NCBI GenBank assembly: GCA_914767715.1
Contig: OU612073.1
Coordinates: forward strand, 4,030,001-4,094,000
DNA from: Membranipora membranacea
Lineage: Eukaryota > Bryozoa > Gymnolaemata > Cheilostomatida > Membraniporidae
Length of the DNA: 64,000 nucleotides
Reading direction: 5' to 3'
Below, piece after piece: positions 12,101 to 24,100 of this stretch. How positions within the stretch are numbered: the stretch's first letter is position 1; the number at the start of each line of letters is the position of its first letter. Below the pieces are notes generated by a model. It was not told where the DNA came from and ran no database searches. It worked only from the letters and a program-made list of their open reading frames with translations. The position numbers were made by a program, and so were the translations under genes.

Positions 12101-15100
12101 CATCTATCTAGTCAAACCAAAAATTTTACTCGTTTCTCGTAGTAAGGTTGCACGCAAAACATGGAGAACATAGAGAACAAAGTTACTTCAAAACCATTTT
12201 CCCTCAGTTCATCAGCTCAGCAGCCAGGCATCGCAAAGTTGTCCGAATTTCGAGAATAGACTGGGTAAATGAAGTACTGAACACTTTATATTAAGAATTG
12301 ATAATGGTTTGTTGTTTGATGATGGCGTTTATAATAGCAGTGATGTTACCTCATATGAAACGATAATTTACTTTTACCAATGCCCTCCTTCTATTACAGA
12401 CCTCAGTTCTGATCCAGGCTAAAATAAACACAGGAGAATACTGGCAGTATGACAACTCCACACAACTTAATTATAGATCAGTATTTAAGATCTGTATAGA
12501 TGATGGTAATGAAGTGACTTACTCTATAACTGTAGGAGATGGAAGTGTTCACTCCGGTGTACAAGTCTATGAGGATGATCCAAATGGTTAGTATTTTGGT
12601 TCAGTGATGATGTAGACCCAGTTTGGTTGCAATGGGAATTGCTCACCCCACTACTGTTAAGCTGTGGGGGGGGGGGGGGGGAAGCATTTCTGAATGCAAG
12701 CAAACTGGATCAAACTTGGTCTAAACAGGGTTAAAAAGACATGCTGATGTACTTATGCAAGATTTTAACGGTGAAAAAATTCAAAGCTGTCGAAATATAA
12801 AACTATAAAACGCTTTTGTATGTGGATAGCCATTCAATATATGACTAAAAAGGTGCAAAGGTGCAAAGATGAGCAGTATGGGTTTATCCGATGACAGCTA
12901 GCTCTTACTTATCTCTTTGTCACAATGCTCTGATTATCTGTTTACAGTATGCCGATCTGGTTGGCATGACAGAAACACCCTACACTGCTACCTCTATTCC
13001 GGGAGTACCAGCCCGTTTTCTGGTGCACATGACACCTGTACTGCTATGTATGATCGAGCTTACCCTGCTTACTACGACTCGCATACTGAGTACTCTAATG
13101 CCTGGCATATCTGGGGACACAATAACCACTGGTGGGGATATCATCGTGTCGATGGGCGTAAGTAATAGTAATTATGTTGATAACTGTATATTCAAATGTG
13201 TATTAGTATTTTAATATGATTATAAGTAGTATTTGTACTATGATTATTAGTGTCATTTGTATCTAGATCACTGAATGTAATAAAAATGTAAAATCAGGTG
13301 GCCGACGGTTGCCCAAAGATCTAATCAGCTTACTCTTGCTGCAGTTTTCTCTGATATTGTCCACTTTGTAAGCCATAGAAATTTTTATTCTGTTTATAAT
13401 TACAGAATACTATGACACATTCGGGCGGCCTGTGGATGCGATAGTAAATAGTGCAAGGTGGTACCCAGGCTATGGACCTGGTACTGGTTCTGATGTTCAT
13501 GATTGTATTACTCATTATGACTCAGATAACAAATGGGTCAATAGAAATTGTGATGACAGCCATCATACTATGTGTATGTATGAAGGTAAGTGGATACTTT
13601 GCCTTTTGAGTTTGTCAATGAGTACCGAACCAGAAAGAGGGCAACTCCAATAAAAGCCTCATATTGCGCTCCGAAAAATGTCTATTGAAGGGTATACAAC
13701 TCCTCATCAATGAATATATATATAGTGTTGACTCCGGGGCTGAAAGCTGAGCGTTATTATGAGCATCCTCCCGGCCTACTATTTTGGTCTACCTTTTTTG
13801 ACCCCTTATTTTTTGAACCACTACTTAGCATCTTTCAATGTATTCATGCTTTAATCCTGATGTGTGTATTCTTGCACAAAAACATCGTTGATAGAAATGC
13901 ACTTTATGCTGAAAAAGGAATATTTTGGTCCATTCCAGGACGCTGTGAGACATTCAGCATAGATATTGAGGAGATAGGTACATATGAGATCAAGCTAAAG
14001 GCAGAGAATGCAGTCAGCATGGTAGAGGATAGCTATGTGCAGTATGTTCAAACTCCAATAGAAGGTAGGTTGATACTGTATAAGTTTGAAGATGTGATCA
14101 AAGGAATCCAACCGAATCTATAGAAGGTTTCTCAACTTCACAGGTGACAGGGAGTAGTTTGCTTTTCAGACAGGGGCAAACAACTCTTTTGGTTGTTTCA
14201 GCTTAACTCAAATTGAGGCAAAATGATCGAAAAGTTTCCGATTACTCTCCGAGATAACTTATTATATTTCACTCAGCCATTGGGGAAAACAACATGCATC
14301 ACCACCAGTGGTTGTTCTTTATCAAGACCACCGAGAAGTGGAACAAATTGACCTGGTATGATTATTGGACTTATGAGAAACCAAGTTTCCATAGCCTCAA
14401 TTAAAATTCGGTGTTGAAATTATACCAGCTCAGGTATGTGTTCAGGTATGTGCATGTTTTGCAATGACTTGCAATCTAATTTGGTACAAATCAGACCAAC
14501 AAAGCTTATGGTTAAAATCATTTGTTGTATTTTTATCTGTTCACAGGGCTGACAATCCACCCTATTGGGCCTCAGAAGTGGGGAGACACTGTCGTACTGA
14601 ATGTCACCTGGGACTCTGGTAGTATGATCAGCGCTTGGTGTTACAACTCTGACTCGGCTAGTGGCACTGAATGTGGCGACTTCACCTTTGATGAGGTTAG
14701 AGATGCTGATAGCAGTTTAGCCTGAGGCGTATCTGTTATAAATATACTTACTAACTGTAAATTTTGTACCTAAAGCTGGAGAATACTCTGTCCCAACACA
14801 AAAAGGCTTCCTTCTGATTGAAAATAATTGTCTCTAGCCTAGTTTTTATCTATCCCTGATTTGTTTCTTCAACACGATATCCTGATAATTTGTAGGGATC
14901 GACTGGTTTGTACGGATCTGGCCTTATAACTATTCCTCTGTCAGAGTATGAGAAGATTAACGATCACTCGAGGACGGTCAAGTTTGTTAATAAGATAAGT
15001 GAGATGACAGCCTCACAGTCGTTTACTGTAATGTATGCTATAGAGAATCTGGTACTAGAAGCATCACATGACTGTGCTATAACTGCTGAAGATACCGTTC

Positions 15101-18100
15101 TATACACTCTTACTGCTGATCAGGTATGATTTACTCCGTTGTGGTATATATAGCCAATGTGTTGACCAATCAGAGCCAAGGCTAGGTCTATAGAAAGACT
15201 GAAATCTGCATTTGCCCACTGATCTTTATAGCTCCAAGAAGCCAAAAATAACTACTCAAACCATTATGAGATTTTCTATTCGGAGTTTCAACTGTCAACT
15301 GAGGCTGAGTTGGAGGACATATAGTTTGATCGTGGATATATTTTGGAGTTTTCTTAAAATGTGTAGCTTTAAAACTAATCTGTGCAAGTTCTTTCATAGC
15401 CTAATCAGCTTTTTAGCATCAATTCTTTTGAAGTGTTGAGATTTTAATATTTGTATTCTGTCTGTGTTATGAAACTGTATGTGTATGTGTGTTTGTAGAT
15501 GTCTCATACAAGTGTGGAGATAAGTTTTGCAGACTCCACATCACCGAGTTCAGATATTGAAGTGAGCATTGCTGAGATGACTGCGGTCAGTGGGTACCCA
15601 AGACACGCCGGGACTGTCAAGGTATGAGAACTAAGCTACACACATCAGTGTTTTAAAGGCAAATGCTGAAATCGAAAAATAGATGAAAATGTAGGATGAG
15701 ATATTGATGATAAGAGCTTTACTATTGAAAACTGTTTAAAACATGCATTGAGAAGACAATACACATCATATAAGACCGTGTCAGACTAATAGGAAAAATT
15801 GAAAATACAATCGTTAGTTGTTGTACAATGAAGTCTTGATATGCATGATAATCACACACCATATTTATAAAAGATAGTGTATGATAGTGCTTCGGTGCGG
15901 CATTTTTAATAGAGGACATCATGAGATTTACTAGAGTGTCTACCTCTGGCTGATAGTTTGAAGAATTGGTAGAATCAATTCTGCAGCTGCTGTAAAGGGC
16001 AGCGCTGTGCCTTTCACAATTACTTACTTACTGAGACACATACAACTTACTAAAAAGCCTGCCCCATCAGGGAGGGTGGGATATCCCACCCTCCCTGGCC
16101 CCATGTCTACGGGAACGGGTAATTCTTGGAGATAATTTTATGTTATACATGCATATATTTTATCCTCGCTGAAACTTTTTTATTTGTAGAATGATCACGA
16201 GTTTGATCACATATATCCTGTAGAAGGAACTTATACAGTAACCGTCGCTGTGTCTAACGATATCAGTCAAGCATCCATCACCAGGGACGTGGTCATCGAG
16301 AACCCTATACGAGGTAATAACTACTAAGTTAACTTGTTGTCTTTATCACTGATGAGAATTTCAATGGGACAAAAAATTTTATTCCTCGGCCCCACTGATA
16401 TTGCAAAGTTATTATTGTATTCCTACTTACACCTTCTGGTGGAAGGTTTTCGTGGAAGGAAAAGTTTGCCATTTCGCACATGGTTAAATTGGCTAAATTT
16501 TATGCTAGCTAACATTTACTCCCCCTCTTTACTTGTAGACTATCACCTCCGCTAACCCAAATGTAGTGTTAATTTAAAGTTTAAGTCACTCCAAAACTAG
16601 CTAAACTATTCTTTCTGTAGGCTATTTTTTTCGAAGTGACTGTGCCGAAACCTTTGTCCATTCATATTATATTCGTTTATCCTCAGGTTACAAGTATGAA
16701 GCTACAGGTCCTATCCCTATCTGGCCAGGAGAGACTGCTCGTGTTGACTTTAAACTGATATTTGATCCAAGCCATGAACAGGATACCGACCCGGCAAATG
16801 AACCGCATCTTATACCAACAGATGTCACTCAGTTATACTACTATGGACACCCAAACTGCGCCGGTATTGAAGGTAGGTACTTCGATAAATCAAGCTGATC
16901 AGTTTGCAATCTAGATGGTTCCGGGGATATTTGCTCAGATGATCGGTTGTTTTTGATGACATGGCGCAAAAATTCTTCTTTTTTTTCGGTCAAAGTAATG
17001 CAAACTTATTCCATTGTGAGTTTTATTGGCTTCATTATAATCATACCCTTACAAAATATGAAGTTCCTTTCATCCAATTAAAATCCTTACTGTATTTAGA
17101 CATCGACGAGTGTGCTGACGGTAACAATGGTGGATGTGAACAGATTTGTATCAACACTAACGGATCATACTTCTGTGCTTGTGACTTTAACTATCATCTA
17201 GATACAGACTTCCACGCCTGTCTCGATGGAAATGGCACGGACACTAACGGCACAGCTTCAACCACCCCATCCACAACAAGTAGGTTTTATTTACTTCCAG
17301 ATTGCCTGACCAATTCAAGAGTTGCTCTCATGCGCTGTTTTATCCTCTCAGACGCAATAATAGTATCATCCCAATGGGCTTTGGCCAGCCTTTGGGTATC
17401 TCCAAAATTACTGTTTGTTGGCTTCATCAACTACCACATGTCATTTTAGTATCAGATGTTGTCATTAATTATCACATGATGGTGTGAGCTAGCTATCTTA
17501 TCCATAGAAAGCTTTCTTGTACTGACCAATGAATGGAGAGGGAGTTCATTGTACTGACACTCTGAGATAGCTCAGGGCTTATTGTGTGGTCCATTGTGTA
17601 ATGTGTAATCAACCAATCACATTAAGTTATTGGGGAATGAGGTTGCCCTACTCATAGCAAGGAGTTAGAGATTCTTTGCATAGCATACACCTACATGACT
17701 ATAACTATAACCATTCTAGTATTTTTACAACTACGTTTACTATGGTTAATTATAACTGAATCACATTTGTATATCATGCTGGGAGCTCATGATCCTACAC
17801 TCATAACTGTAGCTGGCCAACCACTGAAGGGTATTTGGCATCTGAGAATTTCTAGGCTTGGGCAAAATGGATAATAAGTCATTTACCATGTGGACAAGGA
17901 GTTAGACATGGCAGGAGCTAAAGATAGATAATAAATATCAAACTCTGATAAAGAAATGTGTCTGCCATATCATCAAGGAATAATTATATGATATCGTGTT
18001 GACTGGGGTTGTAGGGGGTTGTTGGTACTACAGCTTTGTTTGTGCATTACAGCGGGCAGGATGACGACCCCCGATGCATGGAATTATCTCGGCCAGAGCT

Positions 18101-21100
18101 GTCCTGAGGCTACACATACTGATACAGTGAGTTCACTAACAAGCAGTAATCCTTCTCTTTAGTATAGACTCGGAACACTTAATCCAACTTGACTACTCAA
18201 TTTTTTGTGCAATTTACAGAAAGGTCGTAGTTCTGGACACATAAAAATTCATATTTATGTATATTTATGTATTTAATACGACACCATTCAAGTCTCAACC
18301 CATTACATTAAACCCGAACAAAGATACTGATACTAAGATTTCCCTAAAAAACTGGTTGCACCAAGTAGGTAGATAGGAAAGGAAGATAGAAGGTAGCAAG
18401 TTTATCAATTTCCTATGTTGGATATTTATAACAATAGTCTTTGTTTCTGAGAATTCTTGATGAATTTTACTGGCGTTGAATTATCATATTTTCATCGGAT
18501 AAGATTAATTCACCAAATGCGCAGTTGATAGAAATTCGAATAAACACTTTCTCTGCTTATAGAGAATGCTTCCTTATACTGCCTGCTATTATCAGCCTTA
18601 TATTATACAGGTTCATGTGACAGACTCTGTAACAGATGATGATTATTTTGATTATGAGAGATATGGTACATACAATATTACCATGTCATACACTAACTGT
18701 ATATCAGATAAAAACTTCACATTCTCTGTGGATATCGATGAGGTATGAGCTCGTGTTGTCGCCTGACTATTTAGTCTTTGAGCTATGTGTGTGAACCAAT
18801 TGACCTGAAAACTTTGTCATGATGATCTGATCATTTAAATTTGTTCTATAATATCCCATTGTGAAGTTTTCTGGGATTTCTATGAGAATCAGAAAAATGA
18901 TGCTAAGATCTGATTTTCATGGAATCTTCAGGCAAGAACTGAAATTGATTTTATTATGCCACATAATTCATCAGTAAAGGCAATTTGTCATCTCGCGAAC
19001 CGATTGCTTCCTTCAACAATCATGCCAAAAAAGACATCAAATGACACTGTTAGACATGAGCTAAAGAAGACAATATATTATCCCTCGATAATACATTATT
19101 TATGACATAATAACAGACACGTCACTGTTTTGTCTGTCTGTTTCAGCCTTCTATGAATCTGACTCTTGTATCAGATGATTATATCTTACCCTGGTCTACA
19201 AACTCCACCTTACTGACCACCATGGACTGGGGATCAAGGATCGACCTCCTGTATAACTTTAATGACACTAATCCTAACTTTGAGATCGTGTATGATAGAT
19301 TCTATCCTAACACAGCTGATCACACCTGGGATATCGAAGGCACATTCTACCCAACAGTATGTTATCAATCCTTCCAGATATAGTAAAACTTCAAAAGATA
19401 TCTGAATGGAATTTTCTTTTTAGTCTCCCGGTGCTCTACTGACATTGTTTATTGGAATATTCAAGGATTTGATCGATTGGTTGCATGGTGCTGTTCCAAT
19501 TTTCCTTTTTGAAATGATATTAAAATATCTTTCTCAAAATGATCATTTCTGATAGCTGACTGGGAGGAAATACTTACAATGTCAGTGAACGTCAATTATC
19601 ATGACCATGGCAACTTCCACATACCCTGTGACTCTTTATACTGACCCAAAACACTATACATACTTACCCTATACACTTTCCCTATGTACTGTTACAGGTG
19701 ACAGCGACAAATCTTGTTGGTACATGGCAGACAGTAACAGGACCTATCTATGTACAGTATATGCTGTTTAATGCCCTCAGAGTGGAGACTAGGCACGTCT
19801 GGGCTCTCAATTATCCTGACTATAAAACTGAGGTACAGAAAAATCAGACTGCAATGTATTTATAATTATTGGCAAATATTTTTCATCTCTCAGTATTTCA
19901 GGTATAGGCTTTTTTAATAAGGAATTTACTTCAAAATACTTGCCAAATTTCTATGTGCTGGATAATAGTTTTAGCAATTTTGAAGAACCAGAAGCTACGG
20001 TGGTCTTATATAATGAATTTCAGGTTTGAAAATATTGGCAATTCAGTCCTGATAGAGGCCTGTCTTGACAGGCTTTGACGGTGGGGTCGCTTTTCAATAC
20101 AGGCTATCCTGATAGAAGCTTAATATGTATACTTTGGTTAATATGTATACTTTGGTTAATATGTATACTTTGGTTACAGATTGAGTTTAATGTGTACCTC
20201 ACTGCTGACTATGCTGACATGATGCCGACTAACGTTACGGCTAACGTTACGTTTGGTGATTCTGACCTACAGACCGGAGAACCCTATACGCTTCTCTCCC
20301 AATACCTGCCAGGTAAACAAGTACCATCCTTTATTCAAGATTCAACTGTTATTTTCTGTTGAATCATCAGGGTTACAATTATAATCAGTTCTGGTTCCAG
20401 ATTACACTTAAAATGTCCTACCATGAGGCATCACTCTCTGCCAAATAGAATCTTTCAATCTATCTTTTTATGTATAATAGAGGCTCACAGGCTTAATTAA
20501 AATGCATGGTCCCTGTTGTAACATTTGTATCCAAATATATCAATTTCGATTTCAGATGTTGCACAGTTTAGCTCAGGACTTGATTACTCAGACGGAGATA
20601 AGCATGTTTGGACATTCAGACACAACTACACAGAGGGGGAGACCTACACTCTGCAGATAGACTTCCAGAACTGGGTCAGCACGCTGTCTGTCGATGTGGA
20701 GTTCCATGCTATGGAAGAAATCTCTCCATTTGAGTGAGTCAATATGAGTGATATTTAAGCCAAACTTAAAACATGTGATGTTTTATATAACATTATGATA
20801 TAATACAATGCATAGGCTACCCACACAATTTACTAATTTCTCGTAACATAAATTGTTGGTCTATTTTAGCAACTTTATTGTAGATATTAGGGATTCATTC
20901 CATTAATCGGAGATCAGTGGTATTTTTTCAGACAAATATCCAAGCTTCCATTGCACTTTTGAGGGTGGTCTAAGTTACCACAAAATTAGATCCGACTATT
21001 TTGTGATAGATGTCAATACCTACTTATTTCAACCTTACAGGATGTATGTGAAGTCTATTGAGACAGACGCTGTGGTTATACCTGATGAGGCTACAGACTT

Positions 21101-24100
21101 GTCTGTATACTTACACCAGTTTGCTGACTGTGATAGAGTTATAAGCATCACAGGTATGCCCTGTGTCTTCGGTCTGAGATATCTGTCTGGTACATGGGAC
21201 GCTCAGACAAGCAGACGTAAGAGAGATCTCAATTCTCCGTCTGCGAGCGTCAACGTCACTAACGTACTGTACAATCCCGTACCTACTGATCATAAGTGTA
21301 AGTATCCTGTCCTGTAAATTCCCAACTTGTTATATCTTTGTTGGTGATAGTACATTGTCTAATCTCATTCCGCGTGATGGTCGGTAGATGATTCGAAGCA
21401 CAGCAGCTCACCTTTCAAGTTCTCATGAATATGGCCGTTCAGTCAGAAACCTGCAGTAGGATTTGAACCCAGCACCTCTGATACTTGTGACTTTCGCTCT
21501 GACCGATAATCAGCTACCCTGTAAACTATGCTTATCTATTCATCCAACGCTTGTTCTCATTTTACAGTCACACCAGAGACAAACAACGAGACATTTGTAC
21601 GATGGCTAAGCAATCTCACACATCTCTCCCAGGAAGATATCTCAGTGTTCAAAGATAACGCCTATAACATCAGGAATGAACTGACTAGTGCTGGTCATAA
21701 AGATCAGTTCCAGGCGTTCCTTGCGTGAGTACAAGTCAAACTCAGACCATCTATTTCTGTCATAGAATTTGAGTAGAGTGGTGTGTCTTTCAGTGCAAGA
21801 CGTTGCCATTCGCTTCCAGTTTGTGGTCCAATTTCTAATGTTTTAGATAAAACTTACCTCCTAAAAGACATTGAACACGAACATAAGAACACATCCGGGA
21901 ACCATATATGTTTTTTTAGGCCTTTTCCTGAATATCTTTCAAATTCGATATACCCAGTTTTCACAGGAAAGTATCACGTGTTATTATATATTGTTCTGTG
22001 TTTTATACTGCAGTAAACAGTGTGTGGAGAGACAATAATTTTAAATATTCAAACTACAATCTGCTCCTAGGTAGCTAGAACCTCAGCTCTTGACGATCAT
22101 TTCTCCTATTTGTATTGTATCATCTGTTACACTTTTGCAGGGACCTGGAGATTAATCCACCGCTGACAATAGCCGATCTTAGTGACCACGCTATCATATA
22201 TCAGTTTGAGTCTCAGGGCCTGTCAGATCTATTTGACCTACCTGCCATAGATAACCTGAAGATCAGGCAGCTGTGGGATTATAACTCTTCTCTCGTGTTA
22301 GACGTAGCGCTAAACGGAAATAAGTTACCTGATGATGCTATGTATAGTTACCCGCAGTTTGAATCGGTCAGTATCCCAATATACATTTTTGTTTCTACCC
22401 CTTTTATTATAAAGTATGATATTTAAGCTCTTCCTCTACTTAACTTTTGTTGTACTCGAGAAACTTTGGAGATTCATTATATATCTTTTATCATAGAGTA
22501 TCTCTTTCTGCGGCTTTGTAAGTGTCTTGGATATAATAGAGAGGCTAGCACTGCTAAAATCTTGACCAGATGAGCATTAAAATGCTCAACAGTTTGCTCA
22601 ACTCTATCTTAAGCCTGGATGGAAAATGTTATTTTCACCATACTTTATTGTGAGAAAGTCATTTGGACTTACACCCTCTTACTCTATGATCCAAGTTCAT
22701 TTGTTATTGTTATTACAGGTCGCACTCTATGTGACATATACTAGAGGAACTCACCTACACTATCTGTGGGACTGGGGAGATGGAATAAAGGAGGTCACCG
22801 CTTCTCCATTTAATAATCATTTCTACGAGTTCCCTGGTCAGTTGATAATAAACACTTATTTCTGTCATTTTCAAACAATGATGAGTCGGATAATACAACC
22901 ATTTATATTAATCTCATATCTGTGGATACAACCATAGTCTTCTTCAAATGGAAACTTAATGGTGACCTCATAGTTGCATATTACTTGAGCTATAATAGCT
23001 GAGTTTAGTGTTCAGCAAGACGTAATACATAAAAGATTAAAAAAAGAGAGCTCAGAGTTTTGGAAACTAATGGATTGCATTCATCCTCTTAATATCGATG
23101 ACTGAATTTTAAAAAAAATCAACCTACAGAGACAGGTATATCACATGTCATTTCTATACAATACTTTACTTTAAAAGACGTCTTCTGTATGTTTGCAGGA
23201 ATCTATGAGTGTACGGTGACGATATTCAATGCAAAGAGTAACAGAAATCTGACAATACCAATCAATGTACTCAGATCTGTGTCACTGCTGGAGATAAACG
23301 GATTTGAACAAGCCACCAGAAACGTCTCCAGTATCTGGGACTTTAATCTCGGGACTATCGGTACTGATGCTTGTTATTTGGTATGTTAGTTATGTGTTCA
23401 TTGTATTGCTGATATATACCCGATTCTGTTGGGTGATAAACTGTGAATTCACTAATTCATCTTAACTAGGTTAGACAGAAAGAAAGACATATACAACTAA
23501 TATTCACCACTAGATGTTGTAATTATACAATGATTTTTGCATCTTACATAGAAGAGCTCACTCACTCCTGTCATCAGTACGGGTTGTACCCATCTTACAT
23601 AGAAAACCCAACTCTGATATCTATCATCCATACATAATTTGAGCAGTATCTAACTGTTTAATGTGATAAAAATAAATTACATGTCACTCTTTTATTTTAC
23701 AGATCGATTTTAAGGACACGGGTACCGACAGATATCCTGTTGGTAACAGATACTTCTTTATAGGAGATACACTCAGTAAGTATACTTCCTGACTTACGCT
23801 CATCACCCACCAAAAGGAGTACAGAAGGATTGCGCTTCAAATATCCTGTATCTCTCTTGGACGCTTTCTCTGTATCAATATCCTGTGTTTAAACCATTGT
23901 TTGACCACACATAAACTATTTTGTATCTATTTTTGTGCAGCGTGTCAGGACTACTTTGCGATAGAGATGGCTGTTTACCCTCAGCAGATACAGCGTAAGA
24001 CTAACGAGCAGCTGGAGGAGGAATACGAGGAGAATGGTCAGGTCTCTTTAGCTATGTCCTGGTACTTCGGTACTCTCGGTAAGCTGCTGCAAGCTATTAA

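Noticed and set aside
13710-13938. Open frame continuing upstream of exon 23 into the intron
   Set aside because: The intron happens to be open in the exon 23 frame, but the acceptor at 13937-13938 is good and the upstream text is not PKD-like.
21459-21516. Possible tRNA gene on the minus strand
   Set aside because: A and B boxes are present, but the acceptor stem does not pair, so a SINE head or pseudogene is more likely.
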